Position numbers and translations under genes: made by a program. Shown here piece after piece: positions 47,162 to 57,187 of a stretch of DNA of 64,000 nucleotides. Under the pieces are notes generated by a model. It had not been told where the DNA came from. It ran no database searches and saw only the letters and a list, made by a program, of their open reading frames with translations. Every line of letters begins with the position of its first letter. Position 1 is the first letter of the stretch. Origin of the DNA: Isoetes taiwanensis (lineage: Eukaryota > Streptophyta > Lycopodiopsida > Isoetales > Isoetaceae); NCBI GenBank assembly GCA_021234155.1, contig JAJEKV010000124.1, positions 1,629,094 through 1,693,093 of the forward strand. Reading direction: 5' to 3'.

Positions 47162-47247
47162 AGCTGGGGCTTGAGGGTGAAGTATGATTTAAGCCACTTC
47201 ACCCTCAGGCCACAGTGGGCAACCCTCCGTGCGCAGCACCTTGTTTC
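47162..47247. repeat. Stem-forming dispersed repeat
   Basis: GGGTGAAGT, then a 12-nt loop, then ACTTCACCC forms a 9-bp stem. It is followed by a CpG-containing arm CAACCCTCCGTGCGCAGCACC, the reverse complement of the sequence at 2322-2350. It is a dispersed family with at least two copies in the window; the class is unknown. Confidence 0.6.
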
Positions 47248-49058
47248 ATTTTGTACCTTGTAGAGTACATTAAGAATATATTTCTTAGTTGATGATCTGA
47301 TATACTTAATGTTTGACTGAGGCAGGTGACTTTGGTAGCATAAGGAAACCAGAAAAGGGTATGATATTGTAGTTTTGTTAATCGGGCATATTCCTTTTCT
47401 TATCTCAAGTCTTTTTCTACTCTGTACTGTAGATGACAGCAAAAAGCCAACAGAACTTTCTTCCAAGGTATTCAGGAAGATTTGGGAAATACTTCTACAT
47501 GGGCATCACCTGTAAACCTTGTAAAGTCTTTTGATGAAGAGCTTGAGGAACCAGTGAAGTCCTTGGATACATGTAAGTAACTATCACATTTGATTGATTT
47601 ACAATCCCTGGAATTTAATCATTAGGGCGGATTTGGGGTCTGAAAATGGCCCATATCTTGGGTTAAAGATTTCCCGCCGATTCGCCAGACCAATCGTTTT
47701 TGCCTTTTTTACGAAAAGTCGGGTATTACTTGGCGGTAGAAGGATGAGCAGGCTTACTTGGCATCCACATGGCGATTTTCATAGGGAATGCCCGCTTTTT
47801 GTTGCAACCATTTTAATGGCCTGTATTTTTTCGGGAGTCGCCAGCCAAAAAATAATGGTGACTTTGATCGCCTACCGTCACGTCACCAACTCCTTTGTCA
47901 AATTTTGGCGCCAAACTTACATCTTTGTCACTCCGGCGCTTCTCGTGCATCCTCTCCGCCTTCACTCCTCATCCGCAATCCATGTCTCCCGTAATTTCGT
48001 GTTCTTGCCCCATTTACGTAACTCCCAAGGTCAAGAAGTGGGAGGTTTTGTCTCAATAGGTTCAGGGGTGAGTATGCCGCCATCAACGAGGGGGCGCAGC
48101 ATAGAGTTAAGCGACAAAGGCGATCGACGTCGACACATTGATAGGTAGGATAAAAGAGTTCAAGTTGAATTCTAGCGCCGGAAAGTGGAAAGTATAACAA
48201 TACGACATGCATATACCCCTTCGATATGGCCAAAGAGCTAATCTCCACCAAAAACAAATTTTCCCAAAATTGCCCGCAAATGGTAACCACCTTTATCGGA
48301 TCACACGACGCCGCTATCCGTCACCTACTTAACCGCGTAGAGATAGTTTCGCGTCGTGGTGATCTCCTTATCTTTCATTTCTTTTCGTTGACACGCGTGT
48401 TTACAAACAAATTTATTGTGCGGTTTATGTTTATCGACGTCGTGGATGTCATTCCTACCGAAAGTATTAGTAGTGTACTTTGTCGTGGTATCACATAGAC
48501 ATCGGAATTGTCCTTTTCAAGGTATGGATGCCGTGACCTTGCGGGGTATAGGCATCCGGTTTTACTGGACATGATTATAACGTAAAGGTCGAAAACCGAG
48601 CTTGAGGCCTAGTTGAATTGCCCCTTTAAATGAACTTTGTAAGCCACGGACTAATGAGAACAATGTAATTGCAATGAAGAAATGCATGGCTAACGAGGTG
48701 CAAGCTGAATGTCCAAAAACGGAGGCGTGGAGGATGAGTTTCAAAAATCTTCACACCGTTTGAGGTATTTGCTAACATATTCCGGATGGCGCAGAAGTTC
48801 AAAAGCTCAAGACATATAATGCGCTTTCTCCCCTACCGATTTTGTGGATGGCTTATTTTTGGTTCCGACTGATGTTCGATTCCACGAATCATCCCCGTCA
48901 ACTAACGTAGGTCCGCGTGAAGTTAAGTCCTCCTTTAAGTTCGGATACTTTCTTCCAAAACAATATTTATACGTTAATTGTCAACTAGAACGAAGGAAAC
49001 AGAAAAAAGAGAGGTCGCACAACTTTTGGGAGCCGCTTTGAGGACCATAAATGCATAA

Positions 49059-49280
49059 TTCGATGCGGTGGATATTCGAGTATGGAGAGGGGAGGAAGTC
49101 ATTTATACAGCCACCATGGAAAGCGAATGGCCATTATCAGAGCTAAGAGTGCTAATGGAGACAGAGGAGATTGCTGACGACTTCCATTATTTCATTGATG
49201 GCATTAGGGTTGGTTACAGGCAAGAGGGAAATGTAAAGTTTAGTGAGTTCGCGATCAACAAGAAATTGTCTATCGCCTAG
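49059..49280 (+). pseudogene. Small exon, possibly ubiquitin-like fold
   Basis: An open stretch of 73 codons with no ATG encodes VDIRVWRGEEVIYTATMESE, then PLSELRVLMETEEIADDFHY and FIDGIRVGYRQEGNVKFSEF, ending in KLSIA and a stop. The strand-turn-strand, helix, FIDG turn and final strand resemble a ubiquitin-like domain. No family match is claimed. It has lost its start and lies in the Helitron-bounded tract. Confidence 0.35.
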
Positions 49281-49308
49281 CGCTTTGAATCTCGTTTTTT
49301 TATTTGTG

Positions 49309-49370
49309 TTTTTGTCCGATGTTTTTTTAGGGTTCCGTATTTTTGTCCGATGTTTTTTTAGGGTTCCGTA
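49309..49370. repeat. 31-bp tandem duplication
   Basis: The string beginning TTTTTGTCCGATG and ending AGGGTTCCGTA occurs twice in direct succession without a difference, so the duplication is recent. Confidence 0.85.
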
Positions 49371-49488
49371 CAATTATTTAAAAACGTTACCATCATATTT
49401 TACTTTAACTTCGCTTTTTACTATTTATCTCTTGCCGGTTGTCTATTTTTGTCGTGTTCAGAGTATAAAGCGCCATCCGCCGAAAGCC

Positions 49489-50156
49489 ATGGCAAGAACT
49501 AAGCAAACCGCAAGGATTCATCCGGTGGTGTAAGGCCGTGTGATTACATTAGTCCGCCTCCTTCATCCGAATCTGAAGTCTCGATAGAGATTCTCCTCCT
49601 CCCACCATGCCTAATGTAAGACCCTAAAAAGAAATCCGCATGACGATGGCGCCGGGAGAAGCAAATGAGTAAGTAGGGAGGTGCACTCCGCCGGAGAGGC
49701 GGAGGATGAAAATGTGAGAGACCGTGGCGAGCGTAATATGACGCCGGATTAATTATTGGGCAACCGCCTCTTCTTGCTCTTATCGCTTCTCCTCCCCTCT
49801 TCCCGGTGGAGGCCAGACCTTCAAATCAAAGGAGGAGGTCCAACGCCGAAAGGGAAGGCTAATTTAAATGGGAGGAGATTCACGAAGAGTCTACCGAGGA
49901 AACGTACCGCAAATGTCGGGTGAGGAGACTGGCCGGAAGAGTCTACCGAGCAACAGCTCCAAATGCCGGGTGGGTGAGGGTAGTGGCCTGGAAGCGAAGA
50001 CTAAGCCCCGGCATTAAAGCCGTGAGATTAAGAAGTATCGAAGAGCACCGAGATGGTCATTCCACGTCTCCCATTTGCCAGGCTCGTGAAAGAGATTCTG
50101 CAAGAGTGTGGTGCGATACATCATACCAGTTATAGAATTCAAGCAACTGCCTCGCT
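49489..50156 (+). pseudogene. Histone H3 variant, CENH3-like, frameshifted
   Basis: ATG at 49489 in a good plant context (GCCATGG) starts MARTKQTARIHP, the histone H3 N-terminus, ending at a stop after 14 codons. From about 49998 the histone fold begins: PGIKAV in one frame, REIKKYRR in a second, and IPRLPFARLVKEILQECG then YRIQATAS in a third. This gives the H3 order of PGT-ALREI, helix alpha-N, LPF-RLV-EI and the alpha-2 start. The loop after VKEI is about five residues longer than in canonical H3 (QECGAIHHTSYR against QDFKTDLR), the hallmark of the centromere-specific variant. The remaining alpha-2 and alpha-3 are missing, cut off about 60 bp before the Helitron 3' end. It is probably a captured, dead CENH3 fragment. 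Confidence 0.6.
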
Positions 50157-50222
50157 CACCTTCCGAGTTGGGAGCATTGAGGTACCCAACTTATACCCAG
50201 CAACGCTGGGCACCGTTACTAG

Positions 50223-50939
50223 TTTATATATAAGGTCAGGATAAATGGACAATACAGTTAAATGAGAAGCTGTAGTAACCACCTGCACATTTAACATACA
50301 ATGATGTAATACATCTGATATAGAATAGCACATTCTGGATAGAGAGTGAATAGGGGGAGCAAGATGCAGAAGAGGCACATATTTCAGAAGATGTTGTTGC
50401 ATGCTCTGTGTTTGATTTGGTAAACATGCTATTTGTTCCATTTGACAACACAGTTAGTAGTAATAGTTAGTAGCAAAGACTATCTTAAGAAGTATTTAAG
50501 CATTTAGCATTTAAATATTGTAAATAACAAGGTAACATTCAAGTCACAGTATTAATGCAATTGTCTATTGATTCTGCAATAACTAGTCTGGTTATCACCA
50601 GGCTTAAAAGAGGGCCAAGATAGGAATGCATTAGATAATCTTCATCAACAAAATAGCTGAAAAGCAGAACTTCAAAGAGCAAAGACTTACATGTACTAGT
50701 GCCCGCAAGGAAAGTTTTGATTGATACAAGGTAAAGTTCTATCAGAACAGTCTGTTTAAATTTGAATACTTTATTATGCTTTTCAACTATTTAAATGTGT
50801 CATAATTGCATGGGCTGCAATAATCCATAAGATGCATGGCATTATGTACAAGCGTAAATGCTAAAAGAAAGAAAAAACTACACAAAATGAAGGGCACAAC
50901 AAGCTGAATCCAAAATACAATACTTTCGTCTTTTCTGCA
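50223..50939. other. No gene seen
   Basis: AT-rich, CpG-poor sequence beyond the Helitron end. It may be intronic relative to the exon-like stretch at 50940-51190 on the minus strand. Confidence 0.4.
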
Positions 50940-51190
50940 ACAGGACTCTCTGCAGTGCTATCATCTTCAATGATATTAAATATCTTAGATAAAAGTTCGT
51001 CCGAGAAAAATTTCAAGACAGCTGCAGACGTGATAACCGTACGGGGTGGACGAATATGTGTTTTCTCAGTTCTTCCTCTAAATATATTTCTATTTGGGTT
51101 CTTAGGGCATCCACTAACAAATTTCTGTGAGCACCAAGCCTCATAACCTCCTGCAGTATATCCTCATCGATCTGGAAAACATTGAGTTAG
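50940..51190 (-). pseudogene. Exon-like stretch, possibly UBA domain of a SnRK1-type kinase
   Basis: The minus strand encodes FQIDEDILQEVMRLGAHRNL then LVDALRTQIEIYL. The pattern IDED-LQEV---G--RN-L---L resembles the UBA/autoinhibitory domain that follows the catalytic domain of plant SnRK1 kinases. Downstream it changes frame and reads LKFFSDELLSKIFNIIEDD. It is bounded on the right by a plausible splice junction near 51180. No other kinase parts are nearby. A fragment; the call is tentative. Confidence 0.35.
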
Positions 51191-51868
51191 GATAGGGTCT
51201 TCTACAATTGCTTGTATAAAGATAGTTTTTAGAAGTATACCCCGTTCGCTTGTTCAACAAAGTATCTAGAGGAGGAAAAGCTGTTGTGTGAGGTATTGTT
51301 GTTTTTTTAGATAAATTTTCTTAAGAATGGCAACATTTTACCTAATCTTTCTTGAAGCATGCACGGCCAAACCAGTGCTGCCCTACTGAATCACGAGCCT
51401 GATCCCCAGCCTACCAGTACTGCTGCTCCAGTGAGATCCAGAGCCCACTAGAACTGTGCGCCGTTGCAAAATTAGGCCAGAGGTCGAAATGACGCAACGA
51501 AGAAGAATGTGGGCGTAAAATGGTCATGGATCGGCGAAGATGGGGACAAAAAGTGGGCGAAGAAGAGGCGCCTGGCAGAAGAAGGGCACCCTCTCCTAAT
51601 GTAAAAACCATTTTTGTTGCCTCTGCTGCTTGTGAGACTCTGAAGCAATTGACGTAGGAAGAACCGATGTACTTCTTGATATCTCTGTGTTCAATTTTTG
51701 GGCAATTTTCTAATTTTCTTAGTCGTCCATGTAGAAAAATGGTGATTGAATGGCAAGAACTTATGCCATGTCAAATTTTACTGAGTTGGAGGTGCGACAT
51801 GGATAGCCTAGAATTGCAAGAAAGATGGTAAGCTTAGTTGGGCTGGCGTGTTAATTTTTTTTTTTTCC

Positions 51869-51949
51869 TTCCTTCGCTTACGCGAAATCTCAATTTCTCG
51901 TACGCAAAAACTGTTTTGCAGAAGCGAAACTGAGGTTTCGCTTACGCGA
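51869..51949. repeat. Foldback with TTCGCTTACGCGAAA arms
   Basis: TTCGCTTACGCGAAATCTCA is followed by a spacer and then TGAGGTTTCGCTTACGCGA, forming an imperfect stem of about 23 bp flanked by T-runs on both sides. It may be a small foldback element or a fragment of one; CpG-rich against AT-rich surroundings. Confidence 0.5.
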
Positions 51950-52299
51950 TTTTTTTTTCCCTGGCCAGCAATGGAAAAATATGGGAAGTACGTATTTTTA
52001 GACTTTATACATCTAGAAAAATAATTCTGTACTAGAAACGTGTGCCCGGCGATGCCGGGCAATAGTCGTGGACGTGTGAAGGCATTTATGTGCGTTAGTT
52101 GTGGTTGTGTCATTAATGTGCACAAGGCATCCACGGCAATATATGTTTAGGTGCAATAGGCACATGTAGATAGTGAACAAAATTTACGTTCAAAGTGTAC
52201 ACATAATATGAAGTTAAAACAAAATCTTTAACAAATATACTGGGCCTACACGCAAATCCAAGATATTGTTGATGCAAATAGAGGTTATGTCTGTCAATC

Positions 52300-52700
52300 T
52301 CAATGAATCCACATCATGAAGAACCTGTCCCAAAGAACTCTAGGAACGTCTGCCGGCTCGATGTGAAGTTCAGTTGCGAAGCTGATAGGTATAGCTGCTC
52401 CTCCCGTCGTGCCTATGGTGGCGAACATGAATGTGTAAACATGCTCTAATACCATGTCCCACACGTGCGACTCAGGTCTACCAACAACGATGTTATACTT
52501 TCTTAGAAACTCAGGAAGCTCATAATCACCAACTGCATCATGCGGGATCGATACCGAAGCCTTAAACTGTCTCCAGTCACAAACACCAATGTGTGTGATG
52601 CCCCCTGACCTGAAGCAAGTTCCCCCGCATGTATACTTGGTGGGGAACTTTTTTTACTCCAACACAGCTACACGCCAGCGGGTGTTATCGACTATTGCAT
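52300..52700 (-). pseudogene. RPA-like single-stranded DNA-binding protein remnant
   Basis: An open minus-strand stretch ends at a stop at 52300-52302. It encodes SYAIVDNTRWRVAVLE, then, after a shift in a run of seven T (plus strand, about 52649-52655), KFPTKYTCGGTCFRSGGITH followed by IGVCDWRQF and a mostly hydrophobic tail ending MMWIH. CGGTC and the preceding strands recall the zinc-containing oligonucleotide-binding fold of RPA1, which plant Helitrons commonly carry. It lies between the helicase part and the Helitron 3' end. Confidence 0.45.
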
Positions 52701-53019
52701 AACTCCCTACAATAATAAGATAGCATTTCAAAAAACGATAGGAGTGCATTGATAAACTTATTACCTATTAAGAAGTATATGAGCAATTGTTATTGTTACA
52801 ACTAACAAATCTTACACTCACTATCCCTACGGTGTACGTGAATTGTCGCCCTTGGCTTAGGGTTTCCAAGTTCCCGAGGTACAAAGGGTGTGTAGGGCTT
52901 CATGCTGCACACATTCAGAAGGTCAATAAACGTTTAAAAGCATGACAACCCTTGAAAAAAACACATATACATGCACTATATAGACGTCAGAACGTTAGTC
53001 GAGGACATGACACTTACCT

Positions 53020-53400
53020 CTATCACAAAGCATCTGTGTAAACCACGTTCCTTGTGAACCTTGAAATTGTATTGGCGCCTTCTTGAGGCACGGACGGTGA
53101 GTCTTTGATAGCAACCCGAATTCCTTGTCGATTTTGTACTCTTGAGAATGCCACATATAATTGTCCATGCGTAAAGACAGGCTTTGGAAGATATATCCCC
53201 ACCTTATGCATTGTCTGGCCCTGGGACTTGTTTATCGTCATGGCAAAGCCGGCCGCAAAGGGAATTGCACCCTTTCAAACTGAAATGGCAAACCTGAATC
53301 GGTAGGCACAATTGGAATGCGTGATAGGAGCACAGTGTCACCAACATGGGTTCCAGTTACTATCTCTGCCTCAATGACACGCCTTCCCAGCTATGCTCTC
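53020..53400 (-). pseudogene. Helitron helicase, C-terminal part
   Basis: The minus strand reads LGRRVIEAEIVTGTHVGDTV, then LLSRIPIVPTDSGLPFQFER and VQFPLRPA, a one-base slip near 53245, and then AMTINKSQGQTMHKVGIYLP and HGQLYVAFSRV. These are the last conserved motifs of the PIF1-type superfamily 1 helicase in Helitron Rep-helicase proteins, ending about 55 residues after the SRV motif. The walker motifs and Rep domain are missing. Confidence 0.85.
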
Positions 53401-53713
53401 AATCCAGCTTGCTATCCCAACCATCTTCCCCATTCTTCAAAACAAACAGCATTTCATCGATGACTTCTTTGACCTCTCTCACTTTCACAAAAGTACTTTT
53501 GCTATAGAATTTCTCAAGCTTGACAATAAGCTTCTCGATGTCAAGACTTGTCAACTCATGTACACACTTTGGACATGGCCTCCAAGGTTGCCACTCATAC
53601 CATGACCCCAAGGCTTTGACAACGAAGGAGATGCGACTAACATGCACCTCCTTCCAAACCAGACATTCGGCAACATGGCCGCCAAAAGCATACCAGGGCA
53701 CTAAAATTTGCAC
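53399..53713 (-). pseudogene. Second RPA-like fragment of the Helitron
   Basis: A 104-codon frame with SRISFVVKALGSWYEWQPWR then PCPKCVHELTS, resembling the Trp-Tyr and Cys-x2-Cys end of an RPA1-type binding fold. Its C-terminal half (LEKFYSKSTFVKVREVKEVI) looks helical. It lies directly upstream of the helicase remnant on the same strand. Its order relative to the helicase suggests deletion or rearrangement. Confidence 0.35.
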
Positions 53714-53750
53714 TATCTACATGAAAATAGAAAAATAATTAGAGCAACTT

Positions 53751-54784
53751 TAGGCACGGAATGGCATGGACACGTGTATAACCGAGGACAACTTAAAGGC
53801 ATCTTTACTTCGACGTTTAAATGAGATTAAACAGGAACAACCTTTGACTCAATAAGAAAGAAATAGCTAGTAGGATTGTCTACTCTAAACCCTCAATGAC
53901 GTAGCCTTTCCAACATGAAACAAAACATAGGAATAAACATGTCAACTAACCCTTGCAAAAGCAACCGAATCACCAGCTCACTAAGCCTCCTTTGGTTACG
54001 ACGAATATGGCTTTATGCTGCAAAAACACAACAACCACATGACTTGAATAACAATTGAATAAATAAGAACAAACAAAGATGCAGAATACCAAATGTATCG
54101 CATCTACTTTCATATTATGTGAGTTGGTTTAACAGAGCTTTGCTTAGGATGATGCCAAACATGCCACTATGCTCTTGTGCATCATATGCATTTGCATTTG
54201 CATTTGCCATTACAGCTTACTTGCACAACCTTCCAAACAGAAAAATCTGGTGACAGCAACATAGCTTCATGATTTGGGATTAAAGCAATAAAGTGGAAAA
54301 TAAAGTGGAACATAGATTTGAACCCAAAATGTAGGCTTTATGTCCCTCTTCAATTTATCAGGCATATATTCCCCTCGGAACTGACATTTTAGTTTCAAAG
54401 GCCTCCCATTTCTTCATGTAAAGGCTTATAACCACATTTCAGAGTCACATATTATGGCATAAAATTAAAAAAATGCACATGGATTTGTCATACGCATCAA
54501 AGTTAGATAAATAAAGTTTGTTCTTCAAAAAAAAAAAAAAGTAAGACGGAGGAGGAGTCCAAGGAATTTCGTAGCAGCATGCAGTTTTCAAATTGAATCT
54601 CGAAGAATTTCTTGCATTCAATTCCGCCAGCCCGCGTCTCGCTAGGGGGAACGCAAAGTGGAAGGGAACGCCGCATGCGGCGTAAGATGCAGCGTTCCCT
54701 TTGGCACGGAACCCAACAACATCTTAAAATAAAAAAAAAAGATGTCCAAAACATGTCCCTGCATGCCTCCCTCCCCCTTCTCCC
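53751..54784. other. No gene seen
   Basis: AT-rich sequence with an A-run at 54528-54540. Open stretches near 54600-54900 arise from the GC-rich palindrome array that follows. Confidence 0.4.
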
Positions 54785-55075
54785 CCCCCCCTCTTCCCGG
54801 GGCCATTTGGGGGGTATACATGCCCCCCTTTGGGGTGCCCGGGGGGGGCATGTATACCCCCCAAATGGCGCCCCCCGAGGGGGTATGTACACCTCGTAAG
54901 TGGCGCCATGGCGCCATTTGAGGGATAACATGCCCCTCCTGGCCATTTGGGGATTATATGTGCCCTCTTGGGGGTGCCAGAGGGGGCATGTATAACTTCC
55001 AAATGGCGCCCCCGGGGGGCATGTATACCCCAAATGGCGCGTCATGAGGGGGCATGTACACCCCCCAAATGTCTA
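54785..55075. repeat. GC-rich palindrome array GGGGGCATGTATACCCCC
   Basis: At least eight copies, alternately as GGGGGTATACATGCCCCC and its reverse complement, are linked by CAAATGGCGCC or GGCCATTTGGGG strings. Neighbouring copies can pair along most of the array. Degenerate members (TTATATGTGCC, GTATGTACACC) lie between good ones. There is no coding sense despite open frames on both strands. Confidence 0.85.
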
Positions 55076-56079
55076 CTTAAATACAGAAAGAAGACAATGC
55101 ATCCAACAACAAAATAACACAGTAGAAAAGGCATTTTAGAGGACTTACATGGGTATGTTGGTCAGCATTTTGGTGGAAAAAACTGTCGGGAGTGGAGTAT
55201 CTGGTTCTTGTAAGATTTCTACAACGCCTCAAAGAGAAGCGCCCAAAAAAAAACTTGTGCAAACAGCTAATGCACCTGCAAGTAAATGGCTGCAAGAAGC
55301 CGCCTAGAAGCGCCGATTGGTAAAGAACCATCGAAGACCATGCATCCGCCTATAAAGGATCTACATAAGCGCCCAAAGAAATGATATGCCGAGCAGCAAC
55401 AACAATACTAAATCGGAGCTGGAATCGTCTGCATCAACTGGCTTTGTCTTTTAGGCGGTAATTTTAAATTTGGAATTTCAAATTTTGAATTTGGACGGGG
55501 TTTTTGAATTTGGGCGAAATGAGTTTTAAATTTGGGCGGGCGGAGAGGTTTCAAATTTGAGCGGGCATTTTATTTAAGACCATAGGTCCGCCAAATGTGC
55601 AATGGCCAGGGGCTTCGCCATACCCACTGCGCCCCCACTCTAGCTCCGCGGCCTTCATGTATGCGCCACCTACTCCACTCACTGGAACCCCTCCTAGCTT
55701 CGATTGCCAGTGCCACCTAGCTCAGCCACCACTGCCTGCCTTAGAGTTCCTCCTAGCTTCTCATGTTTGGACCACCTCCTGTATAGCATGCTCGATGATA
55801 TGTTGGACCACCGCCTGCATAGTCCTCTTTTTCTGTCCCAATGCTGTTCATTTGAATTCAGCAGTTGTTAGCAATGCGCCTAGCACCTGGTGCCTAGCGC
55901 CTTTGTTTTCATCACTCTAGACACTAAAGGTACAAAGAATCAGGAAGGCAAGTCTGCAAGGCAAATGTAGCTCTTCTTCTTTTACTTGATTTTTGAGTTT
56001 TTCTAGGCAACGATTTCTCAAATATATGTTCATTTGACGCATGTTAGATGTTTTTTTGGTAGATTAGTGGAGCAAACAG
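55076..56079. other. No supported gene; possible promoter-like stretch
   Basis: 55445-55575 repeats AATTTGGGCGGG, AATTTGGGCGAAA and AATTTGAGCGGGC between AT-rich strings, in part resembling one arm of the GGGCG palindrome. An open stretch at 55597-55920 (107 codons, Pro/Cys-rich) follows directly and starts with ATG, so a promoter and 5' exon are conceivable. I have no family for it. Confidence 0.3.
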
Positions 56080-57165
56080 CATGCAAAAAGGCATTTTGTA
56101 GAGGAAGCCATTTTCCTCCATAAAATGCGTTAATGCATGGGTTGTTTTTAGGATCAGGAGGTCGCATAAATGCATATTGAAATGGCGCCATGGTGGCATT
56201 AGGATCAAAATGGCGCCATGGTGGCATTAGGCCCCTCAATATGCATTTCTGCAATCCTCCTATGACTTTTGGCTGCTGTTAATGCTTGAAAGTTTTCGAA
56301 CAAAGATCGTGGAGGTCTGTTACACCAAATGCATATCGAGGATGGTACCATTTGCATCACCAGCATGCATTTGGTCTAGTATAGCAAATGCATGTTGGGG
56401 ATGCAAATGGCACCATTTGCATCCTCAGCATACTAAAAAAATAAAATACAAAATGGCACCTTTGCATCTTGAGCAGGCTTGGCATGCTGCGGATGCAAAT
56501 GGCGCCGTGATGCCATTTGCATCCTTAGGGTGCCATTTTTTTATTTTGTTTTTTAAGCATACTGAGGATGCAAATGGTGCCATTTTCATCCTCATCACGC
56601 ATTTGCTATACCAGACCAGATGCATCCTGGTGAATGCAAATGGCACAGCATGCATTTGGTAAAGTGGACCACGCTGAGGATGCACGCCATTTGAATCCTC
56701 GATATGCATTCGGTATAGCAGATCTTCGTGGTTGATGCTGATGTTGATTCTTGTTAGTTTTAGAACAAAAGACCATGATGCTATTCTACTATCAAAGTAT
56801 GCATGCCAAGCCATGCAAATGGTTCCATGGCTCCATATGCATCCTCAACACGCGTTATTGCTATCATGTAAATGGCGCCTTGAGGTTGAAAATGGTGCCA
56901 TTTGCATCTATCAAAGTATGCATACCAAGCCATCATGATTCATGTTCCATTTGCATCTTAACATGCATTATTGAGAGCATGTATATGGCGCCCTGAGATG
57001 CAAATGGCACCATGGGCCAGTTGCATCCTCAACATGCATTTGCTATAGCAGACCTTCATGGGTGTTACTGATATTGATGCGTGTTAGTTTTAGAACAAAA
57101 CACCATAATGCCAATATGCTATCAAAAGTATGCATATCAAGCCATGCAAATGGTGCAGTGGCACC
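56080..57165. repeat. Palindrome array GGATGCAAATGG..CCATTTGCATCC
   Basis: About 15 full or partial copies. The best is 56399-56424, with two 12-bp arms around a CA centre; others are at 56497-56531, 56568-56593 and 56997-57029. Many carry a GGCGCC centre (AAATGGCGCCATGG at about 56182 and 56208). Larger units repeat too: 56750-56840 and 57080-57160 share TTAGTTTTAGAACAAAA and a following CCA(T/A)GCAAATGG. The CACTA-like element begins inside this array. Confidence 0.85.
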
Positions 57166-57187
57166 CACTACAAAACCAAAGCCCTGT

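Larger units (their letters stand above)
47600..50222 (+). mobile_element. CpG-rich tract ending in a Helitron 3' terminus (gene-capture candidate)
   Basis: The right end is a perfect hairpin CCCAGCAACGCTGGG (50196-50210), eight bases, then CTAG (50219-50222) followed by T, as in Helitrons. Base composition is CpG-rich from about 47630 to 50190 and changes abruptly after the CTAG, so the tract probably belongs to one unit. It holds fragments of at least two genes: a ubiquitin-like exon and a histone H3 variant. The left end is not identified; 47600 is only where composition changes. Confidence 0.45.
52032..53750 (-). mobile_element. Reverse-strand Helitron (3' portion)
   Basis: On the minus strand the hairpin GCCCGGCATCGCCGGGC (52044-52060) is followed by eight bases, CTAG (52032-52035) and T, a Helitron 3' terminus. 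Upstream on the same strand lie RPA-like frames and the C-terminal part of the Helitron PIF1-type helicase. The Rep domain and 5' end are not found, so the element is truncated or extends beyond recognisable sequence; 53750 is only the last coding trace. Its hairpin differs from those at 21303 and 50196, so it is a different family. Confidence 0.75.

Noticed and set aside
54503-55045. 180-codon minus frame rich in Pro and Gly
   Set aside because: It follows the GC-rich palindrome array, where complementary units give open frames in both directions.
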